A stretch of DNA of 64,000 bases, taken from assembly GCA_905250075.1 (NCBI GenBank), contig CAJNOP010000121.1:318375-382374 (forward strand). The letters run 5' to 3'. The position numbers and the translations under genes are program-made. A model generated the notes under the pieces. The model was not told where the DNA came from. It did not search any database and saw only the letters and a program-made list of their open reading frames with translations. This document shows positions 42,701-53,404 of this stretch, in pieces (the first letter of the stretch is position 1; each line of letters starts with the position of its first letter). Origin of the DNA: Rotaria sp. Silwood1. Its lineage: Eukaryota > Rotifera > Eurotatoria > Philodinida > Philodinidae.

Positions 42701-44922
42701 TCGACAAATAAGATTTCTATAATCATTTATTGAATTAATTAATTTATTTTTCATTTATGAAAAGATCCCATTTGAAAGTTTATCTTGTGCTTGATATCTT
42801 TCTTCATCTATTCCTCGTTTATGAACTGCTATAAGTTCGAAAGAGTTCCTCCATCAACAAATAAACTCAATTATGTTATGCTCAATGATCAATAGAAATT
42901 GAATTGATAACATGAAGATGCTTCAAATCACGCATCACACAATCATACCAGTATCTAACAAGCACGTGTAATTTCGGTGTGTTTACGTTCTACCTTCGAG
43001 AATATATTCAGTCTATTCTTATCAAGTATGCTTTATTCTATATATATACTTTGATTCGTGTCATTTTTTTATTTTGATATATTCTCAATGAATCAAACGT
43101 GTATCATGCGTTTAGTTTTGTCTTCCATGTATCTAGCAAAAATATTTTACTGTTGCAAGACATATTTAAGTGCAGTAAAACAAAACTTTGTGTACTAAAC
43201 TAAACATCTTTGGTCGATATCATCCAATAAATGATATTCGACCATTTGACTTGAAAAATTTTGTAGCACGTGATATAATCTATTCATTAGTCATATTAAA
43301 TTAATACATAGAATTTGAAATAAAAACAAAGTTACTAATAAATTTATGTCGACCGTACATGTTACTTTCGTTGACCAATTAATTCGCTAGCTTTTCATTA
43401 ATTTTAAGAAGAAAATTGTTGAGTACATTTTCGTACGTATATTGAAACTGAATTTTTTCAGTAGATATTTTGCCGTTTAGTATTATTTTTCTTGCATAAA
43501 TAATTTAAAAATCTAAACAAACTTGAATATCTTGTATATTAATTTCGAACATGTCTTGCATTATTCTTTGATTACAGAGATTCGACGTCGTCATACTGTT
43601 GCTTGTCATGTTCGAGCGATTCTTGTTGCACATACAAGCGAACTCATAACACCACTGTGTATGGTTACAAGACACAAAGCAAATCTACAAACTCAACAAT
43701 GGAAGGCGAATTAAAAGGAATAATTCATGTTTTCTTATGATTACTCTGTTACCTTGTTTGAATCGAGCCGCACCGACGCCGATGATTTGCTTACTTACAA
43801 TTGAAAAGAAATAAAAAAATAATCGATATAATAAATTGAAACACAACAAAATGGCTCATATTATACTCTAGTGGCTTTACTAATCTGTCATATATTGATC
43901 TACGTGGTCATAATGCAGCCAAAAGTATTCGAAATATTGCTTGCATATGAATGCAATCTTTTGACGAGACACGATACTTCTGCTGTTAGAAAGGAGAGGG
44001 TGTGGCTGTGGCTGTGAGTAAACGATTAGCCATACCCTAAGACGAAGATAATAAGAAAAGAAAAAGAAAAAAGGTCGATTACAGCTTCCCAGATTAAAAC
44101 AGTCCCTGAACGAGCCTCTTGTTGATTAGACAGATACTCTTCATCTTTAACAATATGAAGGATCTTAACTTCTATTTTCATTTGTTTTTGGAAAGGAAAC
44201 TTAGGAAAGCAAGAATTTTACTTGAGTTGTTTTAAATGATCATTTCTAGCGAATTGATTTTTCAAAACTTATATTGACCGATTCAAAAGTTCTTGACCTG
44301 CGCCTTATCTATTCATGAAAGGAATATCGCACTAAATCTTTATAAGCTCATGCATTCGAGCTGTTGGTTGTGATATTTCATAGAAAGTTTCATGATTTTT
44401 ATAAAATTCTTCAAACATTGTTTTAAACTAAATTATGGATATTGAATTGACCTTTTCGATCGTTGTATTAATTGAGAAAGTTTTGTATCGTTAAAAATAT
44501 TGACGAATGTTCCAGTAGCGAATAAATTTTATGTGATAATATTGTTAATCATTAGTAAAACAACAGTCATTGCAGTATTGGTTGAAAATTATTATCGAAA
44601 TTTTGGCTAATAAGTAAAGCTGGTCTTTATAGCGACATTTATTGTTAAGAATATAAAAAAGCTATATGTCAACTTTTAAATAAGTCATTCATCTACAACC
44701 ACAATTTGAATAAATATCAAGACTAGATAAATCAAAATGTCAAAATACAAAGTAAAAAAAGAGACGAAACTCGATTTGCACATATTCGAGGCTTTATTTT
44801 TGCTGCTTTCATTGTCAGAAATAATGTTCTCGCATGATGGTAGATAAAGAATCGTATTCAAGATAAATCAGTGTAAGTTTTGCTATCTTCTCATTTCTAC
44901 TCTGTGAAAAGATAAAAATCCA
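39730..44922. other. Intergenic, no supported gene
   Basis: About 5.2 kb of AT-rich sequence. Open frames up to about 90 codons occur, none with a family pattern or paired splice sites. A G-rich run at 43995-44040 (agggtgtggctgtggctg, then ccataccc) belongs to the degenerate GT/CA hairpin class. Confidence 0.5.
43995..44040. repeat. Degenerate GT/CA hairpin
   Basis: G-rich arm gagggtgtggctgtggctgt and a short C-rich arm agccataccctaa. Confidence 0.4.
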
Positions 44923-46263
44923 ATGCCAATAATGCGACAATATACTCTCACTTTTGTTCTTCACATATTTTTTACGCTAAATTTTCATCATATTAATTGT
45001 ATCAATATTACATTTATTCCGAAGCCTAAACTTTTCACACTAGCCGATCTTCCACCTCCAAATGTATCAGAGCTGGTCTTGCATTATGCAAAAGTTGTAC
45101 CGGTGCCTTCAAATCCTGAGCTATTTGTTCCAAAAGGATTTATTATTAAAGTACACACGACTGATGTTGAAAAACCACGTTATCTTCAGTATACACCTGA
45201 AGACGATATGCTTGTTAGCGAATCACAGATCAATCGCATTTCTTGTTTACTAGATACGGATAAAGATGGTTACCCAGATAAACGTGTCACAATCTTTGAT
45301 GCAACTAATGGACTTTCTAAACCATTCGGAATGGCATTTTCAGGACAATATTTCTATGTTGCCGATCAATATACTTTAAGACGATTCAATTGGCACGGTT
45401 GTACTGGACAACTGTCAGGTAATGGTGAAGTATTGATGAGTTATACTGGTGAACGCCATTGGACACGAACTATTGTCATACCACCAACAAACGATCGTCT
45501 GTATATTAGCATTGGTTCAGCTTCCAATATTAACGTAGAACCTTTACCATTGGCCTCTATTCAAGTTGCTAATCTCGATGGAACTAATCAGAAACCTTTT
45601 GCAACTGGTCTAAGAAATGCAGTTGGTTTAGCATTTCATCCGAAAACTCAAGAACTCTATGCAACATGTCAGGAACGAGATGAAATCGGCGATGAGCTCG
45701 TACCAGATTTTTTTACTAACGTCAAAGAAAATGACTTTTTCGGTTGGCCATATACTTATTTAAGTCCAAATTTCATCGATCCAAGACGTACGTTAGCTAA
45801 TGGTTCGAGTGAACGACCTGATCTTGTTGCACGTACACGAACACCAGATGTTCTTATTCAATCTCATTCTAGTACACTCGGTGTGACTTTCTACACGGGT
45901 AAACAATTTCCTGAACGATATCGAAGTGGTGCTTTTGTTGCATTGCGCGGATCAGGTAATCGTCAAGCTGTTATTGGTTCCAACATCATTTTTATACCTT
46001 TTAATGAAACAACCAATCGACCTATCAATTACTATGAAGATTTTGTTTATGGGTTTCTAATTAATTCAACGTCTCCAACTAAGTTTGGTTCACCAATTGG
46101 TTTGCTCGAACTCAAAGATGGAAGTATTATATTTACAGACGAAGATAATAATCGAATCTATCAAATTCAATACATTGGAGAAAGCAACACAGGACGTCGT
46201 TGGGTCTTAGCAGCCCATTGGATAGCTTTATGTTCTTCTTTATTAACCTATATTTACGCTTAA
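44923..46263 (+). CDS. Secreted sorbosone/glucose dehydrogenase-like beta-propeller
   Basis: An intronless frame of 446 residues. It starts with a signal peptide (LTFVLHIFFTLNFHHINC) and ends with a hydrophobic tail (WIALCSSLLTYIYA) after a hydrophilic stretch, which suggests a GPI anchor. The body matches the soluble PQQ glucose/sorbosone dehydrogenase pattern: VPKGFIIKVHTTDVEKPRY, CLLDTDKDGYPDKRVTIFD, FGMAFSGQYFYVADQYTLRR, FATGLRNAVGLAFHPKTQEL, and an end blade GSPIGLLELKDGSIIFTDED. Family members oxidise sugars or aldehydes with PQQ in the bacterial periplasm; some eukaryotic relatives may be non-catalytic. The lack of introns and the bacterial-type family make horizontal origin possible, not proven. 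A polyadenylation signal AATAAA lies at 46272. Confidence 0.87.
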   Translation: MPIMRQYTLTFVLHIFFTLNFHHINCINITFIPKPKLFTLADLPPPNVSELVLHYAKVVPVPSNPELFVPKGFIIKVHTTDVEKPRYLQYTPEDDMLVSESQINRISCLLDTDKDGYPDKRVTIFDATNGLSKPFGMAFSGQYFYVADQYTLRRFNWHGCTGQLSGNGEVLMSYTGERHWTRTIVIPPTNDRLYISIGSASNINVEPLPLASIQVANLDGTNQKPFATGLRNAVGLAFHPKTQELYATCQERDEIGDELVPDFFTNVKENDFFGWPYTYLSPNFIDPRRTLANGSSERPDLVARTRTPDVLIQSHSSTLGVTFYTGKQFPERYRSGAFVALRGSGNRQAVIGSNIIFIPFNETTNRPINYYEDFVYGFLINSTSPTKFGSPIGLLELKDGSIIFTDEDNNRIYQIQYIGESNTGRRWVLAAHWIALCSSLLTYIYA

Positions 46264-48309
46264 ATACTACTAATAAAAAGTTTCATGTCTAGCATTGATC
46301 TCCTAGAAGCTGTTAGTATGATTATTGACTATGTATCAGTTTTATCATAATGAATTATTGATTTAAAGAAGGACCGTGTAGTTTCGAGAAAGTGAAAATA
46401 ATTTTGCTTAGTTGACATTGTACTGCAGATACTCTTTTATAGTTTGTTCTACGTGGTACTTTTCAGTTATAAACTATTACAATGTTGTCATCTTATTGTT
46501 ATGAAATGAATCTAATCAAAGTATGGTGTTTTAGTGTTGCTTAGATCATATTAAATTTATTAAAAATAATTCATGAAACTTTCTCGTATTACTTAAGTAC
46601 TTCTTTTAGCAATAATCGTCAAAATATAGTTATTTAACAACAACTGAAGTAAAGAAAAATGTTAACAATCTATATATTTTTCTCTAACTCAATAAATAAC
46701 GATTCATATGAAATGCTTATCTTTAGTGATATGATGATAATATCTCATCTGCTATTTGAAGAAACTAGAAACCAAGAGACTCAAAAACTTCAGTCGACAC
46801 TTGAAGACACGATGCAGTGACTGTGGATGTCATTGAATGGGCAAATATGAGTAAATTTATCCATCTACACTCACGTATGAATCATATTTCACATAACTAT
46901 CCAGAGACGTTGAAATTCATTTGGACCATTGCGCAAACGTTACTTGAGGGCGTGGGTGTGGTAAAAAAGATACTCACATGTACACCCGAATCCACATTTA
47001 CACTTTACACTCACTATCACCCATACCCAGCTGATGATTATCTTCAAATCTTGCTTGATTTAGCATGTTGCCTCTATTGGTTAGAAACTAAATCGTAGTT
47101 TCCATCGCAAATAGCTCTAGTCAACAATTTACGTAGATCGCTCCAACGACTTGACTTACATGGGTTAGAAATTTGTCATTAACATAAGTCGAATCTATCT
47201 TCGAAGACACATAATTATCTTGGCTTTGATCGTTCATTATTAAATAGTCGATGTGAAATAATTTGAACGGAAATCGAATCTAGAAGAAGCATCTTCATTC
47301 TTGTTAGCACAGTAAAAAATCTTTGAGTATTGTACATTTATTGTCCATCTAATAGATTCATAGCGTTTTGATCAAAGTAAAGCAACTTTGGATCATCACG
47401 CACCAAAGTATTTGGACAAAGTGTAAAATCAATCCAATATTAATGTTGAAGAAGAGATATTGCACGAATTAAATTCATCACTTTCTGAAACAATTTCTAA
47501 TTGTCGCATTATGTCATCATCTTGATATAACTTAACTCGTTTGATTCATCTCGTGCAAAGGTTTCATATGTCATCTCTTTTTCTATCAAGTCATCTATTC
47601 GATTTCTTTCAGAAAAGGGAGACATCTCCTATAAATTCTACTTTGATTTGTATTCATCTATGATTGGTTGTGCCAATATAATTACCTGGTTGGCTTTCTG
47701 TCGTTGCAAATCACCTAAGCGATATGAATGAATGATAAGGAAGAGAAAGTATCTTGTGTGTAAACTACTGCCATGGTTCATTCTTTCTCTATGGCAATAC
47801 CTTCGAATAGGTTTTATCATGTCTGTAATTGTGATTTTGTTTTCTCTGATAAAAAAATCTCGAACTCAACTCGATTTTGAAGGCTTGTTTCTCGATTCAA
47901 TCAAGTTCAAGTGATTTTCGTCAATTGAAGTAATGAGATGGAGACACATTATATCCTTTTGATACGGGTTCTGAACTGACACTCCATCTATTCTGACAAA
48001 ACATTAATTAGTGAAGTGATCGACCAGCGGTAGGAATGCCACGTTTAGATGGTGTAACACACTTTATGAAACCAGTCGAACAACATGAGCTGTTCTTTTC
48101 CTATTCGTTATTAATAAACATACGTAAATAAATACATCATATATAGCAAGCAGTTTTTGATTCAGTTACCTGAGTTGAATCGTTCTTCATTGAATAGCTG
48201 TCGACTGAAGTAATATTTTGGAAAACAATAAAGATCGAGTGTCTTATGTTTCTTTTTCTGTTTTGACTATAGATCAATTATTACATATTTACATTCGTAT
48301 CAAATATCG
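46264..48309. other. Intergenic with one hairpin and a doubtful remnant
   Basis: The hairpin at 46946-47029 is listed separately. On the minus strand about 47625-47530 reads MSPFSERNRIDDLIEKEM and TYETFARDESNE, and about 47720-47640 reads GDLQRQKANQVIILAQPI; these could be pieces of a decayed gene, but stops break them and no family is recognised. The VWA gene promoter should lie at the right end. Confidence 0.35.
46946..47029. repeat. GT/CA hairpin
   Basis: G-rich arm gagggcgtgggtgtgg, loop with gatactcacatg, then C-rich arm (tacacccgaatccac, cactatcacccataccc). The arrangement matches 18858-18941, including the ATACTCAC motif at the start of the C-rich side. Confidence 0.6.
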
Positions 48310-49722
48310 ATGAGATTCGTATTAGACATGAATCTTATCGTATTCATGTGTTTCTTCGTATGCCTACTACACTTTAATGTAGCTTCATCTTCCTTTCCTG
48401 TTGAACTATCTATTAGCCAAGAAAAAAGATTTTTTCCACATGAAATCTCCACTTATACTCAACATGTGAACATTCAAATCAAGACAGGTTCACATACTGG
48501 TACTCAATCGAAATTACCACGCGAATTGTTCATCGTTCTGGATTCATCGGGTAGTATGGCCGGAGCAAACAAATGGAATAATGCCATCTCCGCTATCGAA
48601 CATATTATTCGAAATATGAATACTGATGATAAACTACATTTAGTTCAATATAATTCTGTTTCATCGGTTGTCTTCGAAAATGCTCATGATCAACAAGCTA
48701 TGTTAAAGGCTTTGCATGCACTATATCCATCTGGTGGTACTAATTTGATGGCAGGTCTCGATCAAGTAATTCCATTATTGAAAAAATATTCCGATCGATC
48801 TAGTGTCAAGCGATTTTTCATCTTGTCGGATGGACAAATCAATGAAGGTATAACTGATCATAATCTTTTGTTGAAAGAAATAACAACTATCAAAAATACA
48901 TATGATGTCACAATTTGTTCCTTTGGTATTGGATATGATTTCGATGAAAAATTAATGACAAATATAGCTGATTATGGTTCAGGTGATTATTTTTTCATTA
49001 AAGGTGCTGAAAGTATGGAGAAAGTTGTCGGTATTGCTTATCAAGGATTTCAAAATCTCATGGGTATTGATGCTTATTTGAAAGTGACGACCAAGTATGA
49101 TACACAAATTATTGATATCTACGGCTACGACATAAAAGAACAAGAAGAACAACAACAAATAATACCTATCGGAAATCTTCGTTACAATGATATGATGAAT
49201 ATTCTATTAGAAACGAAAGTGAAAATAACAAAAGAATTACATGAAAAATCTGAAATCGATTTCATGATTGTCGAATTATGGATGACTGATGTTACCGATC
49301 GAATATTGAAATTAGTTGCCTCGAAAACACTCCTATTTTCCTTGAGTCGAGATGATAAAGAATTGAATGAGTTGAATGAGATTGTACAACGTCTGGTCGA
49401 ATTACAAAAAATCCAACGACATGAAAGAGAAGTCACGGAATTATTACGAGAACAGCGAGTGAAGGACGCATTTGATCTATCACAATCGCTAGCCGCTCAA
49501 GCGAAAGCGATGAAGGACAAACTAGCTGACATGAAAGTGTCGGATGACGATCGAGAGACATTAGGTTATAGTCAACGCAAAGTAAATACGATGGTTCGAC
49601 GATCAATGGAAATGGCGAAAACTTTTCAAGATGAATCGGAAAATAGTGAAAAATTAGCTATGGTGCATGGCTATTACCAACAATTGAACGAGAGACACAG
49701 CGATGCCCATGAAGACTTGTGA
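48310..49722 (+). CDS. Secreted VWA-domain protein
   Basis: An intronless frame of 470 residues. A hydrophobic signal (residues about 8-26, LIVFMCFFVCLLHFNVAS) leads into a beta-rich strip, then a von Willebrand factor A domain at about 72-250. The metal-ion-dependent adhesion site is complete: DSSGS at residues 78-82, the threonine in SGGTNL, and the aspartate in ILSDGQINEG. Other typical pieces are DDKLHLVQYNSVSSVV and VTICSFGIGYDFDEKLM. A beta region follows, then a charged, probably coiled-coil C-terminus (LQKIQRHEREVTELL, AQAKAMKDKLADMKV). VWA domains bind ligands in a metal-dependent way outside the cell; partners are unknown. No transmembrane tail is seen. ATG at 48328 is an alternative start. 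AATAAA signals lie near 49816 and 49845. Confidence 0.85.
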   Translation: MRFVLDMNLIVFMCFFVCLLHFNVASSSFPVELSISQEKRFFPHEISTYTQHVNIQIKTGSHTGTQSKLPRELFIVLDSSGSMAGANKWNNAISAIEHIIRNMNTDDKLHLVQYNSVSSVVFENAHDQQAMLKALHALYPSGGTNLMAGLDQVIPLLKKYSDRSSVKRFFILSDGQINEGITDHNLLLKEITTIKNTYDVTICSFGIGYDFDEKLMTNIADYGSGDYFFIKGAESMEKVVGIAYQGFQNLMGIDAYLKVTTKYDTQIIDIYGYDIKEQEEQQQIIPIGNLRYNDMMNILLETKVKITKELHEKSEIDFMIVELWMTDVTDRILKLVASKTLLFSLSRDDKELNELNEIVQRLVELQKIQRHEREVTELLREQRVKDAFDLSQSLAAQAKAMKDKLADMKVSDDDRETLGYSQRKVNTMVRRSMEMAKTFQDESENSEKLAMVHGYYQQLNERHSDAHEDL

Positions 49723-52606
49723 TTTTCTACCTCCTGTTCTTTGAATATATATCTCAAACACAATCTTTTTCGGTAATTTTTTCAATGACTTTCATCGATG
49801 TAGCAGAGAAATTCTAATAAACTTGTATTCATAATTTAATTCAGAATAAAACTTGTATATTTCAAAGTATTTTCTTCAGTTTTGGTGCAAACATATTAAA
49901 AGACTGAAATTTATGTTTCGAACGATGAATATTTTGTGATATGGTGTGCTTTTCTCGTACACGATGCTTACAGATTGCATGATCTAAACTAAATCTGAGT
50001 GAGAATAGCGGTGTTTGTCTTGAAAAAAGGTATTGAACAGATCTAATATATGCATCATTGTAGATGCGAACGTTGCTCTGATCGAAAGCATTTCGAAGAA
50101 GCAGAATCCAATCAGCATGAAGTTACTATAAGAATGAGAAAGACTTTCATGCATTGTTTTCAATATCAGTAAAAACTTTCTGTAGTGAAACATTAGACGA
50201 TTGTCACATCGAATCTAGATGAAAGAAAATGAATCGTTGAATTGATTTTATATATGCCATCAGTCATAGACATGCTCATTTCAGGAGTGCTATCTCACAT
50301 CGTAAATCGTCGATATTAGTTTTTTTTTTCGACTATTGCTTTGGAAAATGTTAAGCAAATTTTGATATAACGTTCGAATTTAGTAACTGATTGTTAAACA
50401 AACGTTGTAGCAATTTCAATCTAAAATTGAATTCAGATTAAAGTCGAAAAAGTACCAAAAATAATGACGAAGATATTTCGAAAAGTGAATATACAACTAT
50501 TAAGAAATTGAGTTCGATAAGAAATACTTACAAAAAAAAATTCTCAATTTATCCAATAACAATCGGTAAACAGTCGTGTTTTCGAGGTTTACAGGAATTG
50601 GTGTTTTTTTTTTCAGCAAATAAGATAAATTTCGTTTTCTTCTGCGGTCCTTAGAAATATTGAAGCATTTTATAGTTATTACACACCTGTAGTAAAGTTT
50701 CTTATCAGAATATCTATTTTTCTATTGATCAGAAACTAAAGCATTTTTGTTTTTCGTACATAAATAGAATTAAGGCTCATCGGCATAAATATTTTTATAG
50801 TTAAAAAGTTTAGTCTGTCTGTTGCACAATTCATTAAATTTCGAAATGCACTGATCTTTATAGAAATTTTAAAACGATGCAAACGCTGATACAAATCAAA
50901 ACAAATATGTAGAAATAATTATAGACCAAACGTGGTCGATTATTTGATTCAGTTACATCTTTATTTCAAAATAGTAGTCCATAAAACATGTTCAGTATTT
51001 TCTGAATATCTGAATCTCTTGTCGATATTTCCTCTAGATGGAATCATAATGAAATCACAATTGTACGTTGTAGGTCGCATAGCGATTTGGGCATCGATAT
51101 AGTCGACTACCAATACGTAGAGGAATGATATAGGATTGATATTGAAATCAGTCCATTTTAACTTGTAAAACAAAACCGAAAACATGCGTTTTGGCTATAA
51201 TTTATATCGTTTCTTTATCTCTCGTAAAATACAGTTCAGAACTGCTTGATTCTACTAGTAGATCTCTAGAATTTTGTCAATCTTCAACGTGACTGAAAAA
51301 TATTTGTCAAATTTTGTCGAAACTATCAGAGACAATTCACATATGGACACATTCGTATTGTGTATACTGCCAAAGCAACAATATTTCGTTCTTTGTTTCT
51401 TCTCGAAACTGACGGATTTTACGAGAACTTTGATTGTTGGAACAATCGATGGTAAAAAAAACATATATAAGAAAAATACATAAATACAAACCACAGCAAA
51501 GCGCTTTCTTTCAACGAACGATATGAAGATACTCTTGCATCTTGTGAAACTGAGTCTTAGCATGAAATGGTTGAAAAATATAATTCAAAGTCAATGTAAG
51601 GGACATATTCTTGATGTAAGAAAGGCTATGTAGAAGGTCAAATAGCAGCAATACACTTATCCGATGGGTCATCTAAAACTGTCTTTGTATTCTATACCAT
51701 TTTCATAAATTGTAGTTCACCGACTTGGAATAGTAGTGTACGTTTTCTTTACGTGAGATGCGCACTTTGTTGACTATCAACGATAGATTTTTTCAACTAC
51801 CGAGAAAAATAAAATACAATCAATACGTAGGTCAAATGACGCTGAATCAGCATGTGTAGCCAGTTGTAGCATGATGTGTGCCATGCTTCTATGCAAGTGA
51901 ATTTTGCTTCGTACGAGAATTTTACTATTGTATAAACGAACAGACTTTCTGTACGCTAAGAAACTTGATAAGGTTTTGAAAGAAAAATAGTTTTATTCTT
52001 GTGAAATAAAGTCCTGATTCATTTTCATTGAGAAGACGATATGAAATCTCTCAATGTAAAAATGAGTAAAGTATCAATTATTGATACATTTTCGTTTACG
52101 ACTGTATTTTTTCTTGTCATATTTATGTATTAAATATAGTTATCCATTCAATGCTTTAAAGCTGATTTTTTCAGTCCATCGAGAGTAACTTAATATGTGT
52201 ATGACGTACAAAAAAATATCTCTAGGAAACCTTATTATTCAGGAACGTACACATTTTTATTTTTGAAGTCACGTCACTAACGAATGACATTTCCCATACA
52301 TAAGACATATCATGAGATCCTTGAGCAAGATCACCTTCAGAAACGTTTTTTGAAATTATAGAGTAATAGTACCATTTGCTTTAACAAAAAGAAAGTATTT
52401 CAAATGTCTAAGTAAAAATAAGATGCCAATATCCTACACTTTTTATCTTGTGGTAATGGTCGCCCATTTTTTTCTATCCATTCTTTTTTTTTTCATTTGT
52501 TAATGGTCTTCTACCGTGTTTCTATGTTCTATCATTATATAATATATATCTACCATCTTTGAAATGAATATCCGGCATATGATCACCTTTTTTTATCTGA
52601 ATTTCC

Positions 52607-52672
52607 ACGGTGGATTTGAGTAATTGTGATGAAAGTCTCACATTCACACTTGACGTCGTACATCCACACCCT
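52607..52672. repeat. Degenerate GT/CA hairpin
   Basis: G-rich part cggtggatttgag and aattgtgatg, C-rich part ctcacattcacac and catccacaccc. The most decayed of the set. Confidence 0.4.
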
Positions 52673-52797
52673 TTTCACTTGAGTATTAGATCAGGTCACC
52701 CCTTGTGGTACCAGTAAGAAACGAACGTCGTGTAAAGAGTATCTAATGAGAGAACAAACCCGAGAATTGCAACGTTGTAGTGAATGGTACACGCTAT

Positions 52798-52888
52798 CTG
52801 TGGCTGTGAGTATAGGTGCGGATGTGTGGCGCGAGTGCAAGGATTTGAATTTCTTACTCTGCCATGCTCACATCAACACTCACACTGA
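52798..52888. repeat. GT/CA hairpin
   Basis: G-rich arm (gtggctgtgagtat, ggtgcggatgtgtggcgc), a loop with tttcttactc, then the C-rich arm atgctcacatcaacactcac. Confidence 0.5.
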
Positions 52889-53069
52889 TTTTCTGTAACA
52901 TGAATTATCGATACTAATTCATTGATTAATCGATTGAATTGATTTTACATAATTTGCATAGAATGTGAATGTATTTGATCGACTTCCTTGTCTATTTACT
53001 AGTGTGATATCTACTAGGTAATTTTTGATGAGATAGTTTATTTTGATATATATACGTGATTCAGCTTCA

Positions 53070-53216
53070 AGGATGTGGGTGTGGATATGGCTGGCTATGG
53101 GTAATTGTGGATGTGGGTGTGAGGTGAGCTGGACGTGGCGTGCGACTGCGGGTGTCGGTGTGGGGGTGGCGCGTGAGTGTACGTGAAGATTAAAAGAAGA
53201 AGGACTCACACCCACA
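53070..53216. repeat. Asymmetric GT/CA hairpin
   Basis: A long G-rich arm of about 110 bp (ggatgtgggtgtggatatgg ... gggtgtcggtgtgggggtgg) with TGTGGG units, a loop with aagaagaaggactcac and only a short C-rich arm acacccacag. Confidence 0.6.
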
Positions 53217-53404
53217 GCGAAAAGCGCCTAACATATAGCTTCATCTGATTGGTTCACCTGCATATTTCTTTGTATAAAACATCCTTTGTTAAAATAATTG
53301 TTCATCAATGATTGGTCTTCATTTGGACAATGTCCATCAAGCATAACTCTTCATATATATATACGTAGGTTCTATTCTCAAAGAGACACATTCTATCAAC
53401 ATGA

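Larger units (their letters stand above)
49723..53400. other. Intergenic with three GT/CA hairpins
   Basis: AT-rich up to 52600 without a supported gene. From 52600 to 53216 three degenerate telomere-like hairpins follow closely. Confidence 0.5.

Noticed and set aside
46817-47098. Open frame across the hairpin at 46.95 kb
   Set aside because: Half of it is the GT/CA repeat, and the rest has no family pattern.
47530-47720. Possible decayed gene on the minus strand (RNRIDDLIEKEMTYETF)
   Set aside because: Plausible text but too short and broken; kept only as a note in the intergenic entry.
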